DNA of 64,000 bases from Nocardioides carbamazepini (GCF_024614185.1 NZ_JAHTLF010000013.1:302870-366869); one strand, 5' to 3'. Positions 17,775-26,782 are shown, counted from the stretch's first letter. Made by a program: numbers and translations. Notes: a model not told the origin generated them from the sequence alone.

Positions 17775-17821
17775 CCCGCCCGCCCCTCTCCCGCACGTCA
17801 CCTCCCAGAAAAGGACCCGAA

Positions 17822-18802
17822 GTGTTGAAACGAACGCTCGCCGCACTCCTCGCCGGCACCGTGCTGCTCTCCGGCTGTGGCTCGTCGGACGACCCCGACG
17901 ACAAGTCCACCGTCAAGGTCGCGATCTCAGCGAAGCTCGAGGCCTTCGCGCCACTCCTGGTCGGCCTGGAGCTCGGCAGCTATGCCGACCAGGACCTCGA
18001 TGTCGAGATCGTCACCGCCGCGCCGAGCGACGCGATGGTCCTGCTCGCCACCGGCGAGGTGGACGCGGTGTTCAGCGCGCCGAGCGCGGCGTTCTTCAAC
18101 GCCGTCTCGGGCGGCTCCCCGATCAAGATCGTCGCCCCGGGCATGTTCCCGCCCGAGAACAGCCGCTCCGGGCTCTGGGTCAGCGACGAGCTGGCGCCGG
18201 GCGGCACCTTCGACCCCGCGAAGCTGCGCGGTGAGACCGTCGCGACCGCCGTCGGCGCCGGGGCGCCGGTCTCGATGGTGCTGGAGGAGGAGCTCGAGCG
18301 CAGCGGCCTCTCCGCCGCGGACGTGACCTTCCAGACCATGAGTGCGACCGACATCCTGGTGGCTCTGGAGAGCGGCGCGGTCAAGGCCGGCTGGCTGTCC
18401 GACCCGGTGTGGCTCGAGGCGGAGAAGTCCGACGGCCTCACCTTCGCCTTCGGCCAGCCCGAGGACATCACCATGGGCGCCGTGCTCTTCGGCCCGACCC
18501 TGCTGGAGGAGGACCGGGACCGGGGCGAGCGTCTCCTCGCCGGCATGAGGAGCGCCGTCGCCGACCACCTGCAGGGCGCCTACCACGACGATCCGGAGGT
18601 GCGCGCGGCGCTGGTGAAGCAGCTGGAGATCTCCGAGGCCCAGCTCGACGACCTGCCCGAGCTCGTCTTCCCGCCCGATCTCACCTACCCGGCCGGTCTC
18701 ACCGACCGCTACCAGGCGACGTACGCCGGGCAGAAGGGCGTGCTGGTCTACTCCGACCCTCTCGCCGAGGACGAGGTCATCGACGCCAGCCTCGCGAAGT
18801 AG
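17822..18802 (+). CDS. ABC transporter substrate-binding lipoprotein, NitT/TauT family
   Basis: A 326-residue exported lipoprotein: basic n-region (KR), hydrophobic core and lipobox LSGC with the lipidated Cys at residue 19, followed by a Gly/Ser/Asp-rich linker. The rest resembles SsuA/TauA/NMT1-type binding proteins (DAMVLLATGEVDAVFSAPS, AGWLSDPVWLEA). The GTG at 17822 is preferred, with AAGGAC upstream; a TTG one codon later is possible. It captures the substrate for the permease and ATPase encoded just before. The SsuA-like fold suggests a small carboxylate, sulfonate or aromatic acid; the exact ligand is unknown. Confidence 0.92.
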   Translation: MLKRTLAALLAGTVLLSGCGSSDDPDDKSTVKVAISAKLEAFAPLLVGLELGSYADQDLDVEIVTAAPSDAMVLLATGEVDAVFSAPSAAFFNAVSGGSPIKIVAPGMFPPENSRSGLWVSDELAPGGTFDPAKLRGETVATAVGAGAPVSMVLEEELERSGLSAADVTFQTMSATDILVALESGAVKAGWLSDPVWLEAEKSDGLTFAFGQPEDITMGAVLFGPTLLEEDRDRGERLLAGMRSAVADHLQGAYHDDPEVRAALVKQLEISEAQLDDLPELVFPPDLTYPAGLTDRYQATYAGQKGVLVYSDPLAEDEVIDASLAK

Positions 18803-18809
18803 CCGCCCG

Positions 18810-19511
18810 GTGAGCGCGATCTACATCCACGAGGAGATCGACATCATCGGCGCCCGTCGGGCCGACTACCTGACGCACATGACGTCGGGCTGGGACGCCG
18901 CGGCGCGCGACGAGCGCGGGATGCGCTGCTTCGGGGTCTGGGCGACGGTCGGCAGCACCGGCCGCTGGCCGACCGTCGTCAACATGTGGGAGCTGGACGG
19001 CTGGGAGGGCCTGGCGGCGAACTTCGCCCACGAGCTCTCGCACGACTCGCTCCAGGACCCGACGCTGGCCCGCTGGTGGTCGGCCGCCGCCGAGCTGCGC
19101 TCCGGCGGCAGGGACCGGATCCTCCTGCCCGCCGACTACAGCCCGACGATCGACGCACTGTGCGCGGACCTGCCGCCCTCGGTCTGCCACCTCCACGAGG
19201 TGGTCACCGTCGCCCGGGGCGCGGCCCGCGACTACCTGTCGCTCCTGGCCGACGAGTGGCTCGACACGGCGCTCGCCGCCGGCCTCGGGCTCACCGGCGC
19301 CTACCGCACCGCGATGGTCTCCGACAGCGAGGTCGTCGTCGTGTGGTCGGTCCCCGACTGGGCCCGCTGGGCGGAGATCGAGCAGCTCCTCGACCAAAGC
19401 CCCGCCGTCGACCGGTGGCGCGAGCGCACCGCCGGCCTCGTCCTGTCCGACCAGCGCACCCTGCTGTGCGCCGCCCCGCTGGCGCCGCTGCGCACCGGCC
19501 GGCAACCGTGA
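18810..19511 (+). CDS. NIPSNAP-like dimeric alpha-beta barrel protein
   Basis: A 233-residue soluble protein that looks like two tandem ferredoxin-like (dimeric alpha-beta barrel, NIPSNAP/EthD-type) repeats. The first runs from YIHEEIDIIGARRADYL to about 110; the second starts at HLHEVVTVARGAARDYL. No catalytic cluster is obvious. Such proteins often accompany catabolic operons for aromatic or terpenoid acids and may stabilise labile intermediates or bind haem. The GTG at 18810 lies 8 nt after the lipoprotein stop; the stop overlaps an upstream alternative start of the CoA transferase gene. Function unknown. Confidence 0.75.
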   Translation: MSAIYIHEEIDIIGARRADYLTHMTSGWDAAARDERGMRCFGVWATVGSTGRWPTVVNMWELDGWEGLAANFAHELSHDSLQDPTLARWWSAAAELRSGGRDRILLPADYSPTIDALCADLPPSVCHLHEVVTVARGAARDYLSLLADEWLDTALAAGLGLTGAYRTAMVSDSEVVVVWSVPDWARWAEIEQLLDQSPAVDRWRERTAGLVLSDQRTLLCAAPLAPLRTGRQP

Positions 19512-19528
19512 ACCCGAGAGGATCCTCC

Positions 19529-20779
19529 GTGACCCACACGTCCTTGCTCGACGGCATCCGCGTCGTCGAGTGCACCCTGCTGGAGCCCGGCGCCCTGGCC
19601 ATGACCCTCGGCGACCTGGGCGCCGACGTGGTCAAGGTCGAGCCACCGGGCGGCGACTACATCCGCCGGCTCGGCTGGCCGATCGTCGAGGGGCACTCGC
19701 TGCTGCACTGGCACGTCAACCGCGGCAAGCGGTCGATCAGCCTCGACCTCCGCTCGCCCGGCGGCCCGGAGGTGTTCCTCGACCTGGTCGAGCGCGCCGA
19801 CGTCGTCGTCGAGGGCATGCGCCCCGGCGCACTCGAGCGGCGCGGCCTGGGCTACGACCGGCTGCGGGAGGTCAACCCGGCGATCGTGCTGTGTTCGCTG
19901 TCCGGCTTCGGGATCGACGGCCCCTACCGGGACCTGCCCTCGCACGGGGTCGGATTCGACGCCTGGGCCGGCCTCGCCACGCCCGCCGTCGACGACGAGG
20001 GGTTCACCTACATCCCCGAGCACACCGGCACCGGCACCAAGGTCGGGCCGCTGTGGGGCGCCCTCGCGGCGGTCTCCGCGGTGCTGCGCGCGCGTCGTAC
20101 CGGCGTCGGCTGCCACCTCGACATCTCCCAGAGCGACGCCGCCGCGTTCAGCAACTGGCTGCCGATCGAGGGGCATCGCGCCTACGAGCGACCCGAGCCC
20201 GAGGTCACCGGCAACCCCGCCGACGACGGTGCCCGGCGCCGCCCGGGCCCGGGCGGGATGGAGGAGGCCGTGCGCTACCAGTACTACCGGTCGGCCGACG
20301 GGCACATCCTCTTCCAGGCCTCCGAGCAGGAGTTCTGGCACAACTTCTGCGTCGCCTGCGACCGGCTGGACCTCTACCGCGGCCGTGAGGGTCAGCGGTA
20401 CGGCGACCACGCCACCGGCGACCGGAACCTGCGGGCGGCTCTCCAGGAGCTGTTCGTCACCCGGACCACCGCCGCGTGGGTCGAGCTCGGGCTCGCCATC
20501 GACTGCCCCATCGCGCCGGTCAACGACGCCGCGGGGATCGCCCGGGACCCCCAGTTCGCGCACCGGATGCCGTGGTGGCCCGCGGCGGAGCACGGCGCCG
20601 ACCTGCTGCCCACACCGGTCAACGTCCTCGGGGAGTCCCGCCGTCCCCCTCGCCGCGCCCCCGAGGTCGGTGCCGACACGGACGAGGTACTGGCCGAGCT
20701 GGGCTACCCCGCGGAGCGCGTGGCGTCGTTGCGGCGCTCGGGCGCCATCGCCCGGGACGGAGCGGGAACCGGATCGTGA
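19529..20779 (+). CDS. class III CoA transferase (CaiB/BaiF family)
   Basis: A 416-residue CoA transferase moving CoA between a CoA ester and a free acid. The family core is visible: LLDGIRVVECTLLEPGALA, LGADVVKVEPPGGDYIR, the RGKRSISLDLRSPGG block, and HLDISQSDAAAF, where the Asp of the QSD region lies at the expected catalytic position. The GTG at 19529 is chosen because GAGAGGA lies seven bases upstream; the GTG at 19508, overlapping the previous stop, is an alternative. It may recycle CoA onto the imported acid. Its stop overlaps the SDR start by 4 nt. Confidence 0.93.
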   Translation: MTHTSLLDGIRVVECTLLEPGALAMTLGDLGADVVKVEPPGGDYIRRLGWPIVEGHSLLHWHVNRGKRSISLDLRSPGGPEVFLDLVERADVVVEGMRPGALERRGLGYDRLREVNPAIVLCSLSGFGIDGPYRDLPSHGVGFDAWAGLATPAVDDEGFTYIPEHTGTGTKVGPLWGALAAVSAVLRARRTGVGCHLDISQSDAAAFSNWLPIEGHRAYERPEPEVTGNPADDGARRRPGPGGMEEAVRYQYYRSADGHILFQASEQEFWHNFCVACDRLDLYRGREGQRYGDHATGDRNLRAALQELFVTRTTAAWVELGLAIDCPIAPVNDAAGIARDPQFAHRMPWWPAAEHGADLLPTPVNVLGESRRPPRRAPEVGADTDEVLAELGYPAERVASLRRSGAIARDGAGTGS

Positions 20780-21666
20780 CCGGGCCGGATCAGCGGCGCG
20801 GGGACCGTCGCGTCGCCGTCGTCACCGGCGCGAGCCGCGGGCTCGGCAAGGGCATCGCGCTCGCGCTCGGCGAGGCCGGGTACGTCGTCTACGTCACCGG
20901 CCGCAGCGTCACCCCGGGCGCTCACGACCTCGGGGGCACCGTCGGCGAGACCGCCCGGGCGGTGACCGAGCGCGGCGGCACCGGCATCGGCGTCGCCTGC
21001 GACCACCGCGATGACGACGCCGTCGCGGACCTCGTCGCGCGGGTGCGGGCCGAGGCGGGCGTGCTCGACCTGCTGGTCAACAACGCCTTCGCGGTCCCGG
21101 ACGGGGTGACGTCGAGCGGCGGGTTCTGGGAGAAGCCGCTCGACGTCGTGATGATGTTCGACGTCGGGCTGCGCTCGACGTACACGACGACCTGGCACGC
21201 CGCTCCCCTGCTGCTGGCGTCCGCCGCCCGGTCGCCGCTGGTCGTCAACATCTCCGGCTTCGGCGCGATCTGCTACCTCCACGGACCGGCCTACGGCGCG
21301 GTCAAGGCGGGGGTGGACAAGATGACCCACGACATGGCCGTCGACCTCGCCGACCGCGGGGTGAGCGTGGTCTCGCTCTGGCCGGGACTGCTGCGCACCG
21401 AACGCACGATGCGGGTGGTCGACGCCGACCCGGCTCTCTACCGGGACTCGCTGTCGATCATGGAGCACCCCGAGCTCACCGGCCGGGCGATCGCGGCTCT
21501 CGACGCCGGACCGCCCACCGGCAAGCGGGAGCGGTCCGGGCGCGCGCTCATCGGCGCCGAGCTGGCGATCGAGCTCGGCGTGAGCGACATCGACGGCCGG
21601 CGGCCGGTCTCGCGGCGTACGTCGCTGGGCGGGCCGGCGACCTACAGCGACGCCGTGGTGCGCTAG
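20776..21666 (+). CDS. short-chain dehydrogenase/reductase (SDR)
   Basis: An SDR of 296 residues with the cofactor motif TGASRGLG, an NNAF variant of the NNAG motif, catalytic Ser in NISGFGAI and YGAVK (YxxxK). The long segment after the cofactor domain and the final 40 residues resemble the DHRS1-like branch. The GTG at 20776 overlaps the CoA transferase stop (GTGA). It is the last gene of the acid-catabolism operon and probably oxidises a hydroxyacyl intermediate (inference from context). It converges with zwf, leaving only 8 bp between stops. Confidence 0.92.
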   Translation: MTGPDQRRGDRRVAVVTGASRGLGKGIALALGEAGYVVYVTGRSVTPGAHDLGGTVGETARAVTERGGTGIGVACDHRDDDAVADLVARVRAEAGVLDLLVNNAFAVPDGVTSSGGFWEKPLDVVMMFDVGLRSTYTTTWHAAPLLLASAARSPLVVNISGFGAICYLHGPAYGAVKAGVDKMTHDMAVDLADRGVSVVSLWPGLLRTERTMRVVDADPALYRDSLSIMEHPELTGRAIAALDAGPPTGKRERSGRALIGAELAIELGVSDIDGRRPVSRRTSLGGPATYSDAVVR

Positions 21667-21674
21667 GGGGTGGG

Positions 21675-23132
21675 TCAGCCGCCCATCGCGTTCGGGTTGC
21701 GCCACTGCCGCTCGAACGGCAGCCGCCAGGCGAACGGCGCGACGAGCTGGTGGATCTGGTTGGGTCCCCAGCTGCCCTGCCGGTAGGGCCGGACGACGGG
21801 CGGGTTCTCGAGCAGCGGCTGGGAGACCTCCCACAGCCGCTCGATGCCCTCCGCCGAGGTGAACAGGGTCTGGTCACCACGTGCGGCGTCGTAGATGAGC
21901 CGCTCGTAGGCCTCCAGCACCGAGCCCGCCCAGGTGGTGTCGCCCATCGCGAACTGCATGGAGAGCTTGTCGAGCTTCATCCCCGGACCGGGGCGCTTTC
22001 CGTAGAACGACAACGACATCTTGGCCTTGTCGGCCAGGTCGAAGGTGAGGTGGTCGGGCCCGTGGTCACCGACACCCGAGTTGTGCGGGAACATCGAGCG
22101 CGGGGGCTCCTTGAAGGCGATCGAGATGATCCGCGCACCCTCGGCCAGCCGCTTGCCGGTGCGGAGGTAGAAGGGGACACCCGCCCAGCGCCAGTTGTCG
22201 ATGAAGCACTTGAGGGCGATGAAGGTCTCGGTCTCCGACTCGGGCGCGACGCCCGCGATGCCGCGGTAGCCCTCGTACTGGCCGCGCACGACATTGGCCG
22301 GGTCGATCGGCATCATCGACCGGAAGACCTTGTTCTTCTCGTCGTTGATCGCGTCGGGTGCCAGTGAGGTCGGCGGCTCCATCGCGGTGAACGCGAGCAC
22401 CTGGAACAGGTGGGTGACCACCATGTCGCGGTAGGCGCCGGTCGACTCGTAGAAGTCGGCGCGCTGCTCGAGCCCGAGCTCCTCCGGCACGTCGATCTGG
22501 ACGTGGTCGATGTTGTTGCGGTGCCAGATCGGCTCGAAGAGCCCGTTGGCGAAGCGGAAGGCGAGGATGTTCTGCGCGGCCTCCTTCCCGAGGAAGTGGT
22601 CGATCCGGTAGATCTGCGACTCGTCGAAGGTCTTGTGCAGCTCGGCGTTGAGCTTCTTGGCCGAGGCGAGGTCGACGCCGAACGGCTTCTCCATGATGAT
22701 CCGCCCGCCCTCGGCGAGCCCGGCGTCGTCGATGGTCTTGACCACGGTCGGCGCCGCCTTGGGCGGGACGCTCAGGTAGTGCAGCCGGACCCGGTCGCCG
22801 TCCCAGTCGGCCTCGGCCTTCTCGACGGCGGCGCGCAGCCCGGACGTGCCCTCCGTGCCGGGCGCCCAGTGCAGCAGCTTGGAGAACTCCGGCCAGGCCG
22901 CCATGTCGCCGTCGTCGCCGGAGAACTCCATCACCGCCTCGTGCGCCAACGCGACGAACGACTCGGTGGTGTGCTCGTCGAGCGAGGTGCCGACGATGCG
23001 CAGTTGCGGGAGCAGTCCGGTCTCGAACAGGTGGAGCATGCCTGGGAGCAGCTTGCGACGGGCGAGGTCCCCCGTCGCGCCGAACAGTACGACCGTCACG
23101 GGCTTCTGGGTCTTCGATGCCATGTCGTCCAC
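21675..23132 (-). CDS. zwf: glucose-6-phosphate dehydrogenase
   Basis: Oxidises glucose-6-phosphate to 6-phosphogluconolactone with NADP, the first step of the oxidative pentose phosphate pathway. It has the nucleotide-binding motif FGATGDLARRKLLP at the N-terminus and the active site RIDHFLGKE near residue 185, and the C-terminal domain is full length. The GTG at 23132 is chosen because GAGGAGG ends four bases before it, giving 485 residues; the ATG three codons later (23123) is the alternative. No opcA, tal or gnd lies next to it, which is unusual for actinobacteria, where zwf often sits in a pentose-phosphate cluster. Confidence 0.96.
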   Translation of the reverse strand: MDDMASKTQKPVTVVLFGATGDLARRKLLPGMLHLFETGLLPQLRIVGTSLDEHTTESFVALAHEAVMEFSGDDGDMAAWPEFSKLLHWAPGTEGTSGLRAAVEKAEADWDGDRVRLHYLSVPPKAAPTVVKTIDDAGLAEGGRIIMEKPFGVDLASAKKLNAELHKTFDESQIYRIDHFLGKEAAQNILAFRFANGLFEPIWHRNNIDHVQIDVPEELGLEQRADFYESTGAYRDMVVTHLFQVLAFTAMEPPTSLAPDAINDEKNKVFRSMMPIDPANVVRGQYEGYRGIAGVAPESETETFIALKCFIDNWRWAGVPFYLRTGKRLAEGARIISIAFKEPPRSMFPHNSGVGDHGPDHLTFDLADKAKMSLSFYGKRPGPGMKLDKLSMQFAMGDTTWAGSVLEAYERLIYDAARGDQTLFTSAEGIERLWEVSQPLLENPPVVRPYRQGSWGPNQIHQLVAPFAWRLPFERQWRNPNAMGG

Positions 23133-23190
23133 AGTGCCTCCTCGGTGTTGCCGCCACGATAACGACAGGCGTCCGGTCAGGCACTGTCGG

Positions 23191-24786
23191 TCATGACTGC
23201 CCGGCCTCCCGTTCCTGGTACTCCCGAGGGGACATGCCGTGGAAGCGCGAGAAGGCGGTGCTGAAGGTCGGCAGGTGGGCGTAGCCGAGGCGTCGCGCGA
23301 CCGAGCTGGGCTTGGCGCCGCCGACGAGCAGGTCGCGGGCAATGCGCATGCGGGCCGCGTAACGCCAACGGGCGAAGGTCATGCCCGTCTGGTCGCGAAA
23401 GGCTCGGTGGACCTCGACGGGCACGTCGAGCGCGGGCGAGCCGCCGGGGGCCCCGAGCCGGCGCAGGTAGTCAATCGCGGCCGCACGCGCTCGCGGCTCG
23501 GTCGGCATCGGGACCGACAGGGCACGTTGCGCGGCGACCTGCTCGGCGAACAGGCCGAGGATGTGCCGGGGGTCGTAGTCGACGGGTCGCAGCCTGGACC
23601 GCGCGCTGACGGAGCAGAACATCAGGTAGTCGTCCCAGGAGGGTGAGAACCGCGCCTGAAGGGGCTCGGTCAGCTGGAGGTCGCCCGTGCTGGCGTTGCC
23701 GAGCGGCAGCGAGACGGAGTTCTCCCGCAGGACCGTGACATGGTCGGCGCCGGCGGGGATCCAGGTAGCGACGCCTCGCTCCCGCTCGTACCTCTGATCG
23801 CCGATGTCCAGATATCCGCTGCCGCGATACACCCAGGTGAGCACGTGGGACTCGTTGGCGTGCGGGGGCGTGCGGGTCGCGGGCAGCAGGTCCGGCGCGG
23901 CACGGGTCTCGCCCGGGCCCAGCATGCTGACCATTGCATCGGTCTGCCGGGCCGCTGTCGCTCGCTCGCCGAGCGTGGCCGCGCCGCCGGTCGCGACCTG
24001 GCGCAGGACCTCTTTGCCGAACTCGTGGGGCGTTCGCCCGAACCGCTGTTTGAACGCACGGGTCAGGCCGTTGCGGCTGGCGAAGCCGATCCGTGCGGCC
24101 ACCTGGTCGACGTCATAGCCGGCCGCCAGCAGCTCGACGGCCGCACTAAGCCGACAGGCGAGTCGCCACTGCTCGAAGGTGAGGCCGGTGTCGGCGACGA
24201 AGCCCCGGCGCAGACTGCGCGCACTGCACAGCACACGGCTCGCCCACTGCTCGAGGGTGAGGTCGAGGGCGGGGTCCCGAAGCAGTTCCTCGGCCAACGC
24301 CCGGGCACCGCCGGCTCTCGGCACCGTCGGCGCCGAGAGGGCGATATCGGGGTCGCGCTCGCCGTGGCGCCTCCCCGCGGGGCGCAGCAGGTCTGCGATG
24401 GCGCCCTGCGGGTAGCCGTGCGCGCTGTACGGCGTGACCTGGAGGTTGAAGTGCTGGATCAGCCAGTCCTGCCAGCCGCCGGGCACGTCGAACCTGGTCG
24501 GTGTGCCGGGGGCGCCGGCCCCGACGGTGGCCTGGGGCAACAGCGGGAACGCGACGGTGCCCGGTTCGGTGGCGATCACCCGGTCGCGCCAGCCCTCGGC
24601 CGGAATCCAGATCCCCTGTCCACGCTCGAGGCAGTACGGCGCGGCGTCATCGAGGCGGACATGAGCGGTGCCGCTGCGCACCCAGAGCAGCATGGGCCGG
24701 CGAGGCATGCCGGTCTCGTCGGCGCGGACTGCGGGGATCGGCGGCGGATCGCTCGCCCTCGCGGCGAGCGACTGCGGGTGCGTCAC
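23191..24786 (-). CDS. doubled cupin-AraC transcriptional regulator
   Basis: A 531-residue regulator built as two AraC-type proteins in a row. Residues about 25-130 form a cupin-like sensor, 165-265 an AraC helix-turn-helix pair ending RIGFASRNGLTRAFKQRFGRTPHEF, about 290-400 a second cupin-like domain, and 430-525 a second AraC domain ending RRLGYAHLPTFSTAFSRFHGMSPREY. The two C-terminal signatures clearly correspond; the first sub-helix-turn-helix of the second copy is less conserved. It diverges from the siderophore-uptake operon across an IdeR-type iron box, so it is probably the local activator, perhaps sensing the ferric siderophore. Normal AraC proteins are 250-320 residues. Confidence 0.88.
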   Translation of the reverse strand: MTHPQSLAARASDPPPIPAVRADETGMPRRPMLLWVRSGTAHVRLDDAAPYCLERGQGIWIPAEGWRDRVIATEPGTVAFPLLPQATVGAGAPGTPTRFDVPGGWQDWLIQHFNLQVTPYSAHGYPQGAIADLLRPAGRRHGERDPDIALSAPTVPRAGGARALAEELLRDPALDLTLEQWASRVLCSARSLRRGFVADTGLTFEQWRLACRLSAAVELLAAGYDVDQVAARIGFASRNGLTRAFKQRFGRTPHEFGKEVLRQVATGGAATLGERATAARQTDAMVSMLGPGETRAAPDLLPATRTPPHANESHVLTWVYRGSGYLDIGDQRYERERGVATWIPAGADHVTVLRENSVSLPLGNASTGDLQLTEPLQARFSPSWDDYLMFCSVSARSRLRPVDYDPRHILGLFAEQVAAQRALSVPMPTEPRARAAAIDYLRRLGAPGGSPALDVPVEVHRAFRDQTGMTFARWRYAARMRIARDLLVGGAKPSSVARRLGYAHLPTFSTAFSRFHGMSPREYQEREAGQS

Positions 24787-24824
24787 ATCCTAAGCATACG
24801 GCAGTCTGCGCACACCATGGAGAG

Positions 24825-24843
24825 TGAGGATTGCCTAACCTTA
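24825..24843. promoter_or_regulatory. IdeR/DtxR-type iron box
   Basis: TGAGGATTGCCTAACCTTA matches the 19-bp iron box consensus TTAGGTTAGCCTAACCTAA at 15 of 19 positions, including the GCCTAACCT half. It lies between the divergent AraC-type regulator and the siderophore operon, 73 bp before the first gene. It should repress one or both directions when iron is plentiful. Confidence 0.8.
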
Positions 24844-24916
24844 ACAGCGGCCCTCCGCCGATGGTGGCGCGCGGCCCTCTCCCCCTCGAAGCGATCAGAA
24901 ATGGGCCGTTCTCAGC

Positions 24917-26782
24917 ATGCCGAAGACCTCACGCCGGCTCACCGTCCACCCACTGACCCTGCGGGAAGTCGAGGTCGTTCGGGTTGTGGACCTGACGCCG
25001 GGGATGCGGCGGGTCACCCTGACCGGTGAGCAGCTGCGCGCGTTCACCTCGGCGAACGGCTTTCCGCAGCCGGCGTTCGACTCGCCGGGCTTCGACGACG
25101 ACATCGCGCTCTATTTCCCCTACCCCGGCCAGAGCGAGCCGGTGCTGCCGGTGCAGCAGGAGGGCGGTCTGAGCACACCCCGGGGCCCGCGGCCGCTGTC
25201 GCGGGAGTACACCGTCCGCCGCTGGAACCCCGAGACCGGCGAGCTGGACGTCGACTTCGTCAAGCACGGCATCGGCGTCGGGACGACCTGGGCCTACCGC
25301 GCTCGCCCCGGCGACCGCATCCACCTCACCGGTCCGACCAGCTCGAAGGCGTTCCCTGTCGGCGCGGAATGGCTGCTCGTCGCCGGCGACGACACCACGA
25401 TCCCCGCGATCACCCGCCTGCTCGACGAGCTGCCCGAGGATGCGCGGGCGCAGGTGTTCGTCGAGGTCGCTGAGGAGTCCCACCGTCGCCAGGTGCGGGC
25501 GCTGCCGCACGTCGAGGTGACCTGGCTGGTGCGCGACGGCGCCGAGGCCGGTACGACGACGCTGCTCGTCGACGCGGTCCGGAGCGCCACCTGGTGGGAT
25601 GGCCGCCCGTTCGCGTGGGTCGCCGGGGAGCGCACCGCTGTACGCGATCTGCGCCGCCATCTCGTCGAGGACCGCGGCATGGCGAAGACCGACATCGAGT
25701 TCACCGGGTACTGGCGTCGTGGCCAGGTCGTGGCACTGGAGACCGACGAGGCAGTGCCCGACCCCGAGAAGTCGATCACGCCGTTCGACAAGCTCCACGA
25801 CCTGACGGAGCTGATCGCACCGATCGCGATCCGCACCGCCGTCGAGCTGGACGTCCCCGAGCTGATCTCCCGCGGTGTCATCAGCGTGGCGGACCTCGCC
25901 GCCAGGGCCGGTGCCGACGAGCGGGCGCTGGGCAAGCTGCTGCGCTACCTGCACGCCCTGGACGTCCTGACCGAGACCGAGCCGGGCCGCTACGGCCTGG
26001 CACCGATGGGCGAGGTGCTGACCGTCGAGTTCATGGCCGACTACCTGCACCCTGCCGGGGCGCTGGGGCGGGAGATGCTCGGCATCCACGGACTCACCGA
26101 GTCGATCCGCACCGGCCGGGCGTCGTACGCGTCCGTCACGGGCCGGACCTACGCCGACGCACGAGCCGAGCAGGACTACGAGGACCGCTACCTGGAGCGC
26201 CTGGCCGAGCTCCAGTCCGCGCTCGCCGTGTCGATCGCCACCTCCGACCTGCTGAAGGGTGTCGAGCACCTGGTGATCCACTCCGACGGCGCCGGCGCCC
26301 AGGCCGGCGAGTTCGTCGCGGTCCACGACGACCTGCGGGTGACGATCTGCGCACTGCCCGCCCAGGCCGACTGGCTGCGCCGGGACCTGCCCACCACCGT
26401 CCCCGAGGAGCAGCAGCGCGCGCGGGTCGGCGTGGTCGAGCAGTCCGTGTTCGAGCCCGGCCCGGCGTCGGACGCCGTGCTCGTCAGCCGCGCGTTCAAG
26501 GCCCTGCCCGACCTCGACGCCGCCCACGCGCTGCGCCGAGCCTCCGAGCGCCTCCTGCCCGGCGGCCGGGTGTTGCTGATCGAGGAGGTCTTCGACACCG
26601 ACGACCTCGACGAGCACGACGGCGAGGCCGACCTGCTCGCCCTCACGGTGCATGGATCCGGCCTGCGCACCGTCGCCGAGCTCGATGCCGTCATCGCCCG
26701 CGCCGGGCTCGCCCGCAGCGCGACCCACACCGTCGGGTGGGGCACCTCGGTCCACGAGCTGGTGCCTGCCGACTCCCGCTGA
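24917..26782 (+). CDS. siderophore-interacting ferric reductase fused to methyltransferase-like domain
   Basis: A 621-residue two-part protein. Residues 1 to about 280 form a SIP-family NAD(P)H:ferric-siderophore reductase: FAD-binding motif LSREYTVRRW, HGIGVGTTWAYRARPGD, GDDTTIPAI, then TGYWRRG at the end of the domain. Residues about 295-620 look like a small-molecule O-methyltransferase: dimerisation winged helix (VADLAARAGADERALGKLLR) and a Rossmann-like part. There the SAM motif is poor (VIHSDGAGAQAG lacks the third glycine), so methylation is doubtful. It heads the iron operon and should release iron from imported siderophore by reduction. Confidence 0.88.
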   Translation: MPKTSRRLTVHPLTLREVEVVRVVDLTPGMRRVTLTGEQLRAFTSANGFPQPAFDSPGFDDDIALYFPYPGQSEPVLPVQQEGGLSTPRGPRPLSREYTVRRWNPETGELDVDFVKHGIGVGTTWAYRARPGDRIHLTGPTSSKAFPVGAEWLLVAGDDTTIPAITRLLDELPEDARAQVFVEVAEESHRRQVRALPHVEVTWLVRDGAEAGTTTLLVDAVRSATWWDGRPFAWVAGERTAVRDLRRHLVEDRGMAKTDIEFTGYWRRGQVVALETDEAVPDPEKSITPFDKLHDLTELIAPIAIRTAVELDVPELISRGVISVADLAARAGADERALGKLLRYLHALDVLTETEPGRYGLAPMGEVLTVEFMADYLHPAGALGREMLGIHGLTESIRTGRASYASVTGRTYADARAEQDYEDRYLERLAELQSALAVSIATSDLLKGVEHLVIHSDGAGAQAGEFVAVHDDLRVTICALPAQADWLRRDLPTTVPEEQQRARVGVVEQSVFEPGPASDAVLVSRAFKALPDLDAAHALRRASERLLPGGRVLLIEEVFDTDDLDEHDGEADLLALTVHGSGLRTVAELDAVIARAGLARSATHTVGWGTSVHELVPADSR

